DNA from: Paenibacillus sp. JQZ6Y-1
GTDB taxonomy: Bacteria; Bacillota; Bacilli; Paenibacillales; Paenibacillaceae
Reading direction: 5' to 3'
Assembly (NCBI RefSeq): GCF_040719145.1
Contig: NZ_JBFDUZ010000001.1
Span: forward strand, 1,116,001 to 1,180,000
Length of the DNA stretch: 64,000 nucleotides
Shown here: positions 28,041-37,196 of the stretch, piece after piece
Numbering within the stretch: the stretch's first letter is position 1
Layout of the letters: the number at the start of each line of letters is the position of its first letter
Notes under the pieces: generated by a model
What the model was told of the DNA's origin: nothing
Databases searched by the model: none
The model's input: the letters and a program-made list of their open reading frames with translations, nothing else
Translations under genes and position numbers: made by a program

Positions 28041-28091
28041 AACTCACTTTACAGATACCAGTTATGAATTAGTTTAAGGAGGTGAATTCTC

Positions 28092-28364
28092 TTGGCAGTA
28101 CGCATTCGTCTGAAACGTATCGGTGCTCACAAAGCGCCTTTCTATCGTATCGTTGTTTCCGATTCCCGTTCTCCTCGTGATGGACGTTTTATCGAAGAAA
28201 TCGGTACTTACAATCCAGTTGCAGAACCATCTGTAACTAAAATTGATGAAGAAAAAGCTCTGAAATGGCTTCAAAACGGCGCACAAGCTTCTGACACTGT
28301 TCGCAACTTGCTCAGCAAAGCTGGCGTTATGAAAAAATTCCATGAGCTGAAACAGCAAAAATAA
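28092..28364 (+). CDS. rpsP: 30S ribosomal protein S16
   Basis: A 90-residue basic protein starting (TTG read as Met) [10 protein letters not shown] with the conserved [11 protein letters not shown]. The start codon is TTG 28092 after AAGGAGGTG; this is the only start that keeps the invariant N-terminus. It follows ffh by 51 bases. Confidence 0.97.
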   Translation: MAVRIRLKRIGAHKAPFYRIVVSDSRSPRDGRFIEEIGTYNPVAEPSVTKIDEEKALKWLQNGAQASDTVRNLLSKAGVMKKFHELKQQK

Positions 28365-28420
28365 TTGCTGAATATGCTTGGCCCTATGAAGCGTTAGCTA
28401 ACAGCTAGCGATTTGACGTG

Positions 28421-28450
28421 AAGCGCGATTTTGTATAAAATTGCGCTTTT
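28421..28450 (+). terminator. Hairpin after rpsP, possible terminator
   Basis: AAGCGCGATTTT at 28421-28432 pairs with AAAATTGCGCTT at 28437-28448 (one G-T pair), followed only by TTGTC. It may attenuate rather than stop readthrough into khpA. Confidence 0.5.
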
Positions 28451-28557
28451 GTCAGGTTTGCTACTAATGGCGGCGCTTTGGGCTGCTATTGCAGCCTGTT
28501 TTGACGACAACTGATTTTGCACCGCAACATATTTTGTCTACTCCGGAGGATGAAACG

Positions 28558-28788
28558 ATGGAACAATTAGTAATGGTTATTGCTAAAGCTCTGGTGGATC
28601 ATCCGGAAGATGTGTCTGTGAACGTGGTGGAGAAGGAGAACCTGATCGTATATGAACTGAGCGTCCACCCGGACGATGCCGGCAAAGTGATCGGCAAGCA
28701 GGGACGTATCGCCAAGGCGCTTCGCACCGTTGTCACATCGGCCGCGGTAAAGACACATAAACGGGTTACGGTTGATATCATGTCTTAA
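28558..28788 (+). CDS. khpA: KH-domain RNA-binding protein KhpA (YlqC)
   Basis: A 76-residue single KH domain with the RNA-gripping loop G-K-Q-G (in K-V-I-G-K-Q-G-R-I-A-K-A-L). KhpA forms dimers with KhpB and binds many RNAs in Firmicutes, affecting cell size and division. ATG 28558 follows CCGGAGG. Its place between rpsP and rimM matches B. subtilis ylqC, but ylqD, which follows there, is absent. Confidence 0.92.
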   Translation: MEQLVMVIAKALVDHPEDVSVNVVEKENLIVYELSVHPDDAGKVIGKQGRIAKALRTVVTSAAVKTHKRVTVDIMS

Positions 28789-28804
28789 AAATGTATGCCA
28801 AAGG

Positions 28805-28828
28805 GCTAGGAGGATTCCTAGCTTTTTT
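28805..28828 (+). terminator. Terminator after khpA
   Basis: GCTAGGA at 28805-28811 pairs with TCCTAGC at 28816-28822 around a 4-base loop, then six T. Confidence 0.85.
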
Positions 28829-28887
28829 GCGTACATTTTTATCATACACATGCAAGGTTATTATATAGATAATTAAAGGAGAGTTTT

Positions 28888-29409
28888 ATGGCACAACAAT
28901 GGTTGATGGTTGGCAAAATCGTTAATACACACGGCATTCGCGGTGAATTGAAAATTTACCCCAATACCGATTTTCCAGAAGTGCGCTTTGCGCCGGGCAA
29001 CAAGCTAATGATGTTTAACGAAGAAACTGGTATGCAGCAGCAAGTGGAGATTCAATCATCCCGTCTGCAAAAAAATATGTATGTCGTTCGCTTCAAAGGT
29101 TTTGGCAATATTAACGAAGTGGAGAAATACAAAGGCTGGACGCTTCGTGTTAGTAAGGACGAAGCAGTGGAGCTGGAAGAAGATGAATTTTATTTCCACG
29201 AAATTATCGGCTGCGAAGTAGTGACCGAAGAAGGTCAATCGCTTGGCACCATTACAGAGATTCTTACACCGGGAGCCAATGACGTATGGGTAGTTAAACC
29301 TGCGAAAGGCAAGGATATTCTGATCCCGTACATTCATAATGTGGTGCAGGAGATCAATATTGAAGAGAAGAAGATCATTGTTCATATTATGGAAGGCCTG
29401 CTGGAATGA
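28888..29409 (+). CDS. rimM: Ribosome maturation factor RimM
   Basis: A 173-residue protein needed for maturation of the 30S head around S19. It has the start [18 protein letters not shown], the RimM N domain (about 1-90) and a C-terminal PRC-barrel (about 100-172, [16 protein letters not shown]). AAAGGAGAG precedes ATG 28888. Its stop overlaps the trmD start, giving translational coupling. Confidence 0.95.
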   Translation: MAQQWLMVGKIVNTHGIRGELKIYPNTDFPEVRFAPGNKLMMFNEETGMQQQVEIQSSRLQKNMYVVRFKGFGNINEVEKYKGWTLRVSKDEAVELEEDEFYFHEIIGCEVVTEEGQSLGTITEILTPGANDVWVVKPAKGKDILIPYIHNVVQEINIEEKKIIVHIMEGLLE

Positions 29410-30188
29410 TGAAGATTGATGTATTGACTCTTTTTCCCGAAATGTTTACTGGTGTATTCGGTTCCAGTATTCTCGGTAAAGCAGCAGCCAAAGGTATAGT
29501 GGAGCTGAATGCGGTCAATTTCCGTAATTATTCCACCAGCAAGCATGGTACGGTTGATGATACGCCGTATGGTGGTGGTGGTGGAATGGTATTGAAGCCG
29601 GACCCAATCTTCGCGGCGGTAGAGGATCTGTTGTCCGGTCCAAAGCCAGACCTATCTGAACTGTCCGTTGCTCAGGCAGAAGCAGGTGTGAAGCCTCGCA
29701 TCATTCTAATGTGTCCGCAGGGCGAAACCTTTACTCAGTACAAGGCAGAGGAACTGTCACGCGAACAGCATCTGATTTTCATTTGTGGTCATTACGAGGG
29801 GTATGATGAGCGCATACGGGAGCATCTAGTGACCGATGAACTGTCGATTGGTGATTATGTACTCACAGGCGGTGAACTGCCAGCAATGACCGTTGTGGAC
29901 AGTGTAGTGCGTTTGCTGCCGGGAGTGCTTGGGAACGAAACTAGTGCAGTCACCGATTCGTTTAGTACAGGTCTACTCGAATATCCGCATTATACGCGTC
30001 CATCCGAATTTCGTGGGATGAAGGTGCCGGATGTATTGCTGTCTGGGCATCATGCCAATGTGGAGAAGTGGCGGCGCGAGCAATCGCTGCTGCGCACATT
30101 GGAACGCCGTCCAGATTTGCTAGAGCAGGCGGAACTGACAGACAAAGAACGACAGTGGCTAAAATCGCAGAAAAATCGCTCAGAGTAG
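29406..30188 (+). CDS. trmD: tRNA (guanine37-N1)-methyltransferase TrmD
   Basis: A 260-residue SPOUT methyltransferase that puts m1G at position 37 of tRNAs and prevents frameshifting. The start is [13 protein letters not shown]. The trefoil-knot SAM site [10 protein letters not shown] is at about 119-128, and [10 protein letters not shown] is at about 140-149. Two ATGs (29406 and 29409) are possible. The length is slightly above the 240-250 typical, because of an insertion with A-E-A-G-V-K-P near residue 95. Confidence 0.95.
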   Translation: MMKIDVLTLFPEMFTGVFGSSILGKAAAKGIVELNAVNFRNYSTSKHGTVDDTPYGGGGGMVLKPDPIFAAVEDLLSGPKPDLSELSVAQAEAGVKPRIILMCPQGETFTQYKAEELSREQHLIFICGHYEGYDERIREHLVTDELSIGDYVLTGGELPAMTVVDSVVRLLPGVLGNETSAVTDSFSTGLLEYPHYTRPSEFRGMKVPDVLLSGHHANVEKWRREQSLLRTLERRPDLLEQAELTDKERQWLKSQKNRSE

Positions 30189-30281
30189 CATTTTTGTATA
30201 ATATATCGTTTTGGATAGTAGTCGGCGTCGGAGTGAGCTCTGTGACCCTACTAGCAAGGTTATAGAGATAGGAGTATGGAC

Positions 30282-30659
30282 ATGACGAATTCAAATGAAG
30301 TAACCGGTAATCCAACAGACTGGGTACAGCGGTTAAGCAGCGATTTGCGTAGTCAGGGGTATGCTTCTGTACTGAATCGCAGCTTTTCCGAGCAGGAAGC
30401 CGATTCTGTGATTGGACAGCTGCTACCGGAATTCAAATATTTGCTGTACATCGATGCCGATGAACGTAAAAAATATTTTATTGCCGATTATGCTGGACGT
30501 AATACAGTAATTAAGCTGCTAGATCGCATGGTTGATCATAAGAAGAGTGCGCGTCTGAATATCGACGAGCATGATCGTGTTGGCTACAACCGATACAGCG
30601 GCGACATCCAGCGGCTAGACGAGCTCAAAAACATGCTGCTACAGGAGCGTTTTGGTTGA
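30282..30659 (+). CDS. Hypothetical protein between trmD and rplS
   Basis: I do not recognise this 125-residue protein. It is soluble and mixed alpha/beta, with R-L-S-S-D-L-R-S-Q-G-Y-A, Y-L-L-Y-I-D-A-D-E-R-K-K-Y-F-I-A-D-Y and a basic helix D-R-M-V-D-H-K-K-S-A-R. No signal peptide, membrane segment or catalytic motif is seen. ATG 30282 follows GGAG with 7 bases; the in-frame ATG 30276 is too close. Codon use matches its neighbours and it lies 93 bases after trmD in the same direction, so it is probably real. B. subtilis has no gene here. Confidence 0.65.
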   Translation: MTNSNEVTGNPTDWVQRLSSDLRSQGYASVLNRSFSEQEADSVIGQLLPEFKYLLYIDADERKKYFIADYAGRNTVIKLLDRMVDHKKSARLNIDEHDRVGYNRYSGDIQRLDELKNMLLQERFG

Positions 30660-30826
30660 TTGCAAAATAAAGAATACAATCCTCCAAAAAAGTATTGTCA
30701 GCAGCTATAAATGTATGGTATGATTCGAATGTTGTGTGAATACGATGGTCCTCTGCAGACAATGATGAGAAGACGCAAGGTCTTCCTGAGTCGCAAGAAC
30801 ATCTGTGCGGAAGGAGGGAGTCATAG

Positions 30827-31171
30827 ATGAATATCATTCAGGCGATTACTCAAGATCAACTGCGTAAAGATATCCCTAATTTCCGTGCCGGTGACACTTT
30901 GAAAGTGCACGTTAAGGTAATTGAGGGAACTCGTGAGCGCGTTCAGTTGTTCGAAGGGGTTGTAATCAAACGTCAAGGTGGAGGCATTGGTGAGACTTTT
31001 ACAGTTCGTAAAATCTCTTACGGTGTAGGTGTGGAAAGAACTTTCCCAGTACACTCCCCTAAGATTGATAAACTCGAAGTGGCTCGCCGTGGTAAAGTGC
31101 GTCGTGCGAAGCTGTACTATCTTCGTGAACTTCGCGGTAAAGCAGCGAGAATTAAAGAATTGCGCCGTTAA
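30827..31171 (+). CDS. rplS: 50S ribosomal protein L19
   Basis: A 114-residue basic protein at the subunit interface. It has the L19 signatures [24 protein letters not shown] and the end [27 protein letters not shown] precedes ATG 30827. The 167 bases upstream contain a small hairpin (GAAGAC/GTCTTC near 30769-30784) that could belong to a leader, but no known leader motif is recognised. Confidence 0.97.
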   Translation: MNIIQAITQDQLRKDIPNFRAGDTLKVHVKVIEGTRERVQLFEGVVIKRQGGGIGETFTVRKISYGVGVERTFPVHSPKIDKLEVARRGKVRRAKLYYLRELRGKAARIKELRR

Positions 31172-31193
31172 TCCTTTGGGAGCTAATGGTTGG

Positions 31194-31229
31194 AAAGGGC
31201 TTGGTCATACAAGCCCTTTTCTTTATTTT
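31194..31229 (+). terminator. Terminator after rplS
   Basis: AAAGGGCTTG at 31194-31203 pairs with CAAGCCCTTT at 31210-31219, then TTCTTTATTTT. The following 31230-31640 (410 bases) is AT-rich and holds no gene that I can support. Confidence 0.9.
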
Positions 31230-31641
31230 AAAGCTTACTTAATTGCATAGGCAGTTTGTCATTCCGCCGGACAGTTTTACGGAGTTGTCGTTTTCCATCC
31301 AAATGGACCGCTGTGTATATCAGCTTTTATGGTATATAGGCTGTTGCGTCTGTCGCATTAAGCGTCAGTACGACCTAAACGGTTTATTTTTATGGTAAAA
31401 TGACCTCGTATCTGCAGACGGAATTTTTTGTATCATGATCTATGTATGTATTGTCATGATCAGCGTAATGTGAAACTTGACAATCATAATCCTTCAAAAT
31501 TTGGTTTTTACAAAATTGTGTGTAAAATAGATTAAGGAATCGTATAGGTACTTGGTAACATTGACACTGGGAGATGTTGCCGGATAGTTCAGACCGGTAC
31601 ATATACAAAGCGCCAATTCAACCAGGAAAGAAGGCATAGTT

Positions 31642-32310
31642 ATGGAGCAAGATAAACAAAATCATAATGTGGTGGAAGCGGCTGAACCTGCTACAGTACA
31701 AGAGACGGATACCGTCCAAACTCCGGCAACGGAAACTGTTCCTCCCAAAAAGAAAAAAAATGAAGCTAAAGAATGGATTAAAGCGATTGTCGTAGCATTG
31801 CTGCTCGTCATCGTCATCCGTGGGTTCCTGTTTGAGCCATTTATTGTGGATGGACCATCCATGCAGCCGAACTTCCATACCGGCGAACGCGTTATCGTTA
31901 ACAAAATCTTGTACGATATTCGTGATCCGCATCCGGGTGAAGTGGTCGTACTCAAAGTACCTTCGCAAAATCGTGACTTTATTAAACGTATTATCGCCGT
32001 TGGTGGGGATACGGTGAAGGTAGAGGGCGATACCGTAACGGTAAACGGCAAAGCGATCAGTGAGCCGTATATTCAAGCTGCCATTGATAAAGCACATGCA
32101 CAAGGTAGTAACTACAACATTAACAACTTCCCAACCGAACAGCTTCCAGATGGCAAAGTGCCGCAAGGATATGTGTTTGTGATGGGGGATAACCGTTCCA
32201 ATAGCCAGGATAGCCGCATGATCGGCTATGTGCCATTGGGTGATATTATTGGGCGCGCCGATGTAATTTTCTGGCCGCTGAGCGATGCAGAGTGGATTGA
32301 TCATTATTAA
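31642..32310 (+). CDS. lepB: Signal peptidase I
   Basis: A 222-residue type I signal peptidase. A charged 45-residue cytoplasmic head (V-P-P-K-K-K-K-N) comes before one membrane anchor (about 47-65). Catalytic Ser73 is in D-G-P-S-M-Q-P-N and Lys115 in D-F-I-K-R-I-I-A-V-G-G-D; the box G-D-N-R-S-N-S-Q-D-S-R is near the C-terminus. It cuts signal peptides on the outer face of the membrane. ATG 31642 follows AGGAAAGAAGG. It lies between rplS and rbgA. Confidence 0.95.
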   Translation: MEQDKQNHNVVEAAEPATVQETDTVQTPATETVPPKKKKNEAKEWIKAIVVALLLVIVIRGFLFEPFIVDGPSMQPNFHTGERVIVNKILYDIRDPHPGEVVVLKVPSQNRDFIKRIIAVGGDTVKVEGDTVTVNGKAISEPYIQAAIDKAHAQGSNYNINNFPTEQLPDGKVPQGYVFVMGDNRSNSQDSRMIGYVPLGDIIGRADVIFWPLSDAEWIDHY

Positions 32311-32347
32311 TCCCTGACTATATTTCAGGATGTAAGGGGGAAAACCT

Positions 32348-33208
32348 GTGACCATTCAATGGTTTCCCGGACATATGACCAGAGCGAGACGCCAAATCGA
32401 AGAGAAGCTCAAGCTGATCGATATGGTAATCGAGCTGTTGGACGCGCGTTTGCCGCTGTCCAGCCGTAATCCGATGATTGATGAAATTTTACAGAACAAG
32501 CCAAGATTGATTATTTTGAATAAAGCGGATCTTGCCGACCCTGTCGTTACAGCAGGCTGGGTGGAATATTTCAAGCGTGAAGGTCATGAAGTACTCACGT
32601 TGGATGCGGCGAGCGGGCATGGTATTAAGGAAATTCCTGAACGTGCCAAAGTACTGCTGAAAGAGCAACGTGATAAGCGTGCTGCTAAGGGCATGAATCA
32701 ACGTCCTATTCGTGCGTTGATCGTTGGTATTCCAAACGTCGGCAAATCGACGCTGACTAACCGTCTTGCTGGGAAAAGCATCGCTGCTACAGGTGATCGT
32801 CCTGGTGTAACGAAAGGTCAGCAATGGATTAAGATTGCTAACGAAATGGAACTACTGGATACACCGGGTATCCTGTGGCCCAAATTTGAGGATCAAAGCG
32901 TCGGTTATCGCCTTGCGGTAACTGGGGCAATCCGTGAGGAGATCCTCAATGTCGAAGATGTCGCTTATTATGGTATGAAGTACCTTTGCGAATATTATTG
33001 GGACAATCTTGCCGAGCGATTTGAGCTGGATGAGAAACCACAGGATCTGGATAATCCGAACGAAATTGTGGAAATTATGGAGCATATCGGTCGAAAACGC
33101 GGTTGTCTAATGAGCGGTGGTCGCGTAGATCTGGAGAAAGCATCCAAAGTCATTTTGCGTGAATTGCGCGCAGGTAAAATGGGTCGCATTTCGATGGAAA
33201 CGCCGTAA
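32348..33208 (+). CDS. rbgA: Ribosome biogenesis GTPase RbgA (YlqF)
   Basis: A 286-residue circularly permuted GTPase required for late 50S assembly. It starts [12 protein letters not shown]. Motif G4 L-N-K-A-D-L (about 57-62) comes before G1 G-I-P-N-V-G-K-S-T (about 122-130) and G3 D-T-P-G, the order that defines the family. The start is GTG 32348 after AAGGGGG. rnhB follows after 27 bases. Confidence 0.95.
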   Translation: MTIQWFPGHMTRARRQIEEKLKLIDMVIELLDARLPLSSRNPMIDEILQNKPRLIILNKADLADPVVTAGWVEYFKREGHEVLTLDAASGHGIKEIPERAKVLLKEQRDKRAAKGMNQRPIRALIVGIPNVGKSTLTNRLAGKSIAATGDRPGVTKGQQWIKIANEMELLDTPGILWPKFEDQSVGYRLAVTGAIREEILNVEDVAYYGMKYLCEYYWDNLAERFELDEKPQDLDNPNEIVEIMEHIGRKRGCLMSGGRVDLEKASKVILRELRAGKMGRISMETP

Positions 33209-33235
33209 AAAGCTGATGAATATGGAGGGACTGCC

Positions 33236-33856
33236 ATGTCTGAACTGCTGAATTATGAGCGGGAATGCTGGACTGCTGGTTACGAGCATGTAGCTGGCGT
33301 AGACGAGGTCGGTCGCGGTTGTCTGTTTGGTGATGTAGTTGCTGCGGCGGTTATTATGCCACAGGAGCTGCTGATCGAAGGCGTAACCGACTCCAAAAAG
33401 CTGAGTGACAAAAAGCGTGAACAGCTGTATACACAAATTATGGAGCAGGCATTGGCGGTTGGTGTCGGTCATGTCAGTGCTGCCATTGTGGATGAGATCA
33501 ACATCAAGCAGGCTGCACGCTTAGCGATGAAAATAGCGCTGGAGCAGTTGACAGTTGTCCCGAATTATATTCTGGTAGATGCGGAAAAGGTAGATTTGCC
33601 ACAGCCGCAGCGCAGTATTATTAAAGGGGACGCCAATAGTCACAGTATCGCTGCTGCTTCGATTATTGCGAAGGTAACACGCGATCGTCTTTGCGAGGGT
33701 GAATGGGAAGAACAGTATCCAGGCTATGGCATTGCTGGACACAAAGGCTATGCGACCAAGCTGCACCGCGAACGTATTTTGCAGCTGGGAGTTACTCCGC
33801 TGCATCGCCGTAGTTTCCTCGGTAATTTGTTGCTAGAGCAGCCGACGTTGTTTTGA
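33236..33856 (+). CDS. rnhB: Ribonuclease HII
   Basis: A 206-residue enzyme that nicks at ribonucleotides in DNA. The active-site pair Asp23-Glu24 is in G-V-D-E-V-G-R-G, with further acidic residues in I-L-V-D-A and a K-G-D motif, followed by S-I-A-A-A-S-I-I-A-K-V-T-R. It lacks the roughly 70-residue N-terminal extension of B. subtilis RnhB. After G-R-G the usual P-L-A-G-P is replaced by C-L-F-G-D. GGAGGG precedes ATG 33236. Confidence 0.93.
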   Translation: MSELLNYERECWTAGYEHVAGVDEVGRGCLFGDVVAAAVIMPQELLIEGVTDSKKLSDKKREQLYTQIMEQALAVGVGHVSAAIVDEINIKQAARLAMKIALEQLTVVPNYILVDAEKVDLPQPQRSIIKGDANSHSIAAASIIAKVTRDRLCEGEWEEQYPGYGIAGHKGYATKLHRERILQLGVTPLHRRSFLGNLLLEQPTLF

Positions 33857-33918
33857 TCGCATAATGTGAATATGAGCTAGATCAGACCTGCATACTGAGA
33901 GGTAGGCGGATATGATGG

Positions 33919-33957
33919 GAAGAACCCGAATCTTTATTCAAAGATCGGGTTCTTTTT
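33919..33957 (+). terminator. Terminator after rnhB
   Basis: AAGAACCCGA (from 33920) pairs with TCGGGTTCTT (to 33954), with CTTT/AAAG extending the stem, then six T. The 220 bases to the next gene show no clear promoter. Confidence 0.9.
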
Positions 33958-34176
33958 TGTATAGGATGGAGTATAGTAATGGTTAATTATGCACAATAGC
34001 AATAGGGAACGATGTAGGATGGAAAGTCACATATTGTTTTGTACAACTATGGCATGTATGACTCATCATAATGAATGCATTAACCGATAAATAAACCATA
34101 TATTCCGGTGCGTACGGTATACATATATGATGTTACAGGCACCGTGTTAGTAAGCATGAAGATAGGGGGAGAAATT

Positions 34177-36297
34177 ATGAATATCGGTTCACTGTTCCGT
34201 GGAATGATGGGGGATAGCAAACCCGGCGAAGCCAAACAAATGGAATTAAAAGAAGGTCAGGTTGTCCGCGGAGTAGTGACCAGTGTGTCTGAAGATGGTC
34301 AAGAGGCAGTCGTTCAGATTCAGGGCGTCAAAGTACGTGCCAAGCTGGAAACGCCACTCCAGCAGGGAGCCACCACATTATTACAGGTGCAGCCGCCAGG
34401 TAAGGATGGTATGCCTGTATTGAAGCCAGTAACTGCCAATACAACCGGACAGCAGCCTACCGCTTCGATGAACGATTTGCTGGAATCGATGAGTTTGCCG
34501 GATACCAAGGACAATCGCGAAATGATTACCCAAATGCGTTCTGCTGGTATTCCATTGACTGCGGAAAACGCTAAAAATATTCAGGCATCACTGGCGCAAA
34601 AGCCTTCATCAGTACCACTCGGTGAATGGGTACAATCGGCGGGAGTGGCTATTCAGCGGGGCTTGCCAGTCACTGGGCAAAGTGTTGCTGGTTTACAGCA
34701 AGCGATCTTTGGACCGCCATTGCATGAAAGTCTGGGCAATCTGGATAACCTATTGCGTGCAGTAGCTTCCCAAACACTTGGTAATGCCGCATTGGCAGAT
34801 GATGCTGTACCGAATGGAACATTGCCAGCGAATACAACGACAGCTCCTAATAATACTGCTTCTACTAACGGAAGCATCACTTCAGCAGCCAACAATCCTA
34901 ATGCTGCGACAACAGCAGGCATGACTGCAAATGCGAATACGGCAGCAACAGCCGGACTTAGTACTGGTACTGCTCAATTACTAGACAAGCTGCAAAATGT
35001 GATTCGACAGTTGAATACACTCATTCCCCAAACGGAGCCAAACAATACGACTCCACAGCAGCCTGCCAACACTACAGGAAGCAATCAGGGGCAGTCGGCA
35101 GCAGCAGAAGGGCAACAGACAGCAAACGCTGCGACTCAGACTCAGGCAGCGACGCCTTCCACTACACAAGGCACTACGAACAGCTCACCGTGGCTAGGAC
35201 AGGTACTAAAGCTGCTTGGTGCCGAATATGAGCAGCAAACCGTACGCGCGGCTCTAACGCTAACTTCTACACCTGCATCAGTAGAGCAGTCTAATGGTCA
35301 ACCGACAGCAAATACGAATACTGCGAATAGCAATGCGACAAATGCAAATCAAGCGGCGGAGCAGGCGGCACGCAATATAACAGGCAACACTCCGGCACCG
35401 ATTAATACTCCGATTGCTGGCAATGCTATCCCGACTCCAGCTGCGTCGTTACCACCACAGGTGCCACAACCGCCAAATGCTGCGCAAACGGCTTCTGCGG
35501 CAGCAGCAGCTCTGCCAGACCTACTGGAAGCACCCGATGCTCCGCAAGCGCCGCTTGCACCGGCTACAGGTTATGCTCACGCAGCTGCGACTTCAGATGA
35601 ACAAACAACTGCACAGCAAACCAATACTACCAATGCTAATGCAGCATTGAGAGGAACGGCGAATCCTACAGATTCACACCTGGACCCAGCCAATCTGATC
35701 CCTGCGGCTCACGTTTCCGCCGAAGAAACGATTGCCAAAGCGCAAGATACATTAAAAGGATTGTTGTTACAGCTTAGCAATGCTGACGATGCACCTCCAG
35801 TCTTAAAAGATGCTGCTCAGCAGCTGGTGCAACAGTTGACGGGTCAGCAATTGCTGCTCAATACCGATCGTACCGCTCCTTTTGCACAGGTGACGATGTT
35901 TGTACCTTTTAATGGACCGGAAGGGCAGGAAACGGCTTCGGTGCAGATTCAGTCACGTCGTGGCGGCAAAGGAGAGTTGGATGCTTCCAATTGCCGTCTG
36001 TGGTTTGATCTAGATATGAAATCGCTCGGTCAAACGCTGCTGGATGTACAGGTCGTTGACCGCATTGTTACATTAAAGGTGCATAACGATCAGGAACAGT
36101 TGGCTCCTTTTGTCGAGAGTAAAAAGCAGGAAATCGCTGATGCCGTCGGTAATCTGGGATACCAGCTATTATCGTTGCAATTTGCCCCATTGCCGGTACG
36201 CTCCACAGCCGATTCACTGATGGGATCAACTACCAATAGCGATGTCGCCGATCAATATGCACCGCCTGAATATAGAGGGGTGGACATGAAAATATGA
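34177..36297 (+). CDS. YlqG-like protein with low-complexity middle and FliK-like C-terminus
   Basis: A 706-residue protein in the place of B. subtilis ylqG. Residues 1-95 form an ordered start (M-N-I-G-S-L-F-R-G-M-M-G, then an OB-like V-V-R-G-V-V-T-S-V). About 205-500 is Ala/Asn/Thr/Gln/Pro-rich and probably disordered. The last 100 residues (R-L-W-F-D-L-D-M-K-S-L-G-Q-T-L-L-D-V-Q-V) resemble the hook-length control domain of FliK. No signal peptide is seen. ATG 34177 follows AGGGGGA. Its stop overlaps the start of a FlhB C-domain homologue (ATGA), which strengthens an export-related role. Function is inferred, not known. Confidence 0.75.
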   Translation: MNIGSLFRGMMGDSKPGEAKQMELKEGQVVRGVVTSVSEDGQEAVVQIQGVKVRAKLETPLQQGATTLLQVQPPGKDGMPVLKPVTANTTGQQPTASMNDLLESMSLPDTKDNREMITQMRSAGIPLTAENAKNIQASLAQKPSSVPLGEWVQSAGVAIQRGLPVTGQSVAGLQQAIFGPPLHESLGNLDNLLRAVASQTLGNAALADDAVPNGTLPANTTTAPNNTASTNGSITSAANNPNAATTAGMTANANTAATAGLSTGTAQLLDKLQNVIRQLNTLIPQTEPNNTTPQQPANTTGSNQGQSAAAEGQQTANAATQTQAATPSTTQGTTNSSPWLGQVLKLLGAEYEQQTVRAALTLTSTPASVEQSNGQPTANTNTANSNATNANQAAEQAARNITGNTPAPINTPIAGNAIPTPAASLPPQVPQPPNAAQTASAAAAALPDLLEAPDAPQAPLAPATGYAHAAATSDEQTTAQQTNTTNANAALRGTANPTDSHLDPANLIPAAHVSAEETIAKAQDTLKGLLLQLSNADDAPPVLKDAAQQLVQQLTGQQLLLNTDRTAPFAQVTMFVPFNGPEGQETASVQIQSRRGGKGELDASNCRLWFDLDMKSLGQTLLDVQVVDRIVTLKVHNDQEQLAPFVESKKQEIADAVGNLGYQLLSLQFAPLPVRSTADSLMGSTTNSDVADQYAPPEYRGVDMKI

Positions 36298-36611
36298 ATA
36301 CATCCAAACGGCAACCATCCAAAGCAAACAACATTAGCGCCAAACGCGCGGTTGCTCTGAAATATGATCCGGCTCAAAATGCTGCACCTGTTGTTGTAGC
36401 CAAAGGACGCGGTAGAATCGCTGAAACCATTTTGGAAAAGGCACAGGAAGCTGGCGTTGTGATTCAGGAAGATCCAGCATTGGTCGAGGTGTTGTCCAAG
36501 CTTGATCTGGATCAGCAAATTCCCGGTGAGCTGTATGATCTGGTCGCAGAGATTTTGTCATTTATCTATCAAGCTGACAAAAGTTATGCTTCCGGTCCGA
36601 GTATATGGTAA
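36294..36611 (+). CDS. FlhB C-terminal domain-like protein (YlqH)
   Basis: A 105-residue soluble protein matching the cytoplasmic domain of FlhB/EscU-type export switch proteins: K-R-A-V-A-L-K-Y-D-P, A-P-V-V-V-A-K-G-R-G-R-I-A-E-T-I-L-E, V-I-Q-E-D-P-A-L and P-G-E-L-Y-D-L-V-A-E-I-L. The self-cleaving N-P-T-H of true FlhB is absent, as is the membrane part; the domain starts after the point where cleavage would occur. It overlaps the YlqG-like gene by 4 bases (ATGA), so the two are probably made together. B. subtilis has the same pair with no firmly known role. Confidence 0.85.
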   Translation: MNTSKRQPSKANNISAKRAVALKYDPAQNAAPVVVAKGRGRIAETILEKAQEAGVVIQEDPALVEVLSKLDLDQQIPGELYDLVAEILSFIYQADKSYASGPSIW

Positions 36612-37006
36612 GTAGTCACGACAAACCGGATAATCGCAAAGTAAAAGGCAAAATCGCTGAGGATATTGCCGCTTATTATCTGGAACAGCAGGGCTATGTC
36701 ATTGTGCAGCGGAATTGGCGCTGTCGAAGTGGTGAATTAGATATGATTGTCACGGAGCAGAATCAATATACTTCCGCTCCTACCATTATTGTAGTAGAAG
36801 TTCGGAGCCGTACCGGAGATACGCATGGTACGGCTGCCGAATCTGTGGATTGGCGTAAACAAAAGCAGATTCGCGAAACGACCGCTGTATATGCCCATCA
36901 TAATGGGTTATCCGCTTATGCTTTTCGTTATGATGTGATTACCGTACAATTGAACCGTCATTATCAGGCGATAAGTATGGAGCATTGGGTAGCTGCATTT
37001 GCATAA
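36605..37006 (+). CDS. YraN/UPF0102 family nuclease-like protein
   Basis: A 133-residue protein of the restriction-endonuclease-like fold: K-G-K-I-A-E-D-I-A-A-Y-Y-L, R-N-W-R-C-R-S-G-E-L-D-M-I, V-V-E-V-R-S-R-T-G. The G-E-L-D and V-E-V-x-S-R motifs are the acidic residues of the PD-(D/E)XK core, but the usual Lys after V-E-V is Arg here. Role in DNA processing is presumed from the fold and from its common pairing with rnhB and comM. ATG 36605 overlaps the previous gene by 7 bases and has no strong ribosome site. Confidence 0.85.
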   Translation: MVSSHDKPDNRKVKGKIAEDIAAYYLEQQGYVIVQRNWRCRSGELDMIVTEQNQYTSAPTIIVVEVRSRTGDTHGTAAESVDWRKQKQIRETTAVYAHHNGLSAYAFRYDVITVQLNRHYQAISMEHWVAAFA

Positions 37007-37196
37007 TATTCAAATCCGCATATCATAAGTGTAAATGTCATCTGACTGTAAAGTAGGATGATTTCATACCAATAGTGTTACCATTAGAAAATTGAGGAAG
37101 CACCCATTTTCGCGATTGATACGTATTGCAATAGAGTACAGCAAATGCTGTATATGATTTGCGATACAAGCGATGAAAAGAGAGGGTGTTTTATGT

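Noticed and set aside
31430-31530. Promoter-like TTGACA at 31477 and TAAAAT at 31523 before lepB
   Set aside because: The two hexamers are too far apart to work together, and the other pairings found were weak.
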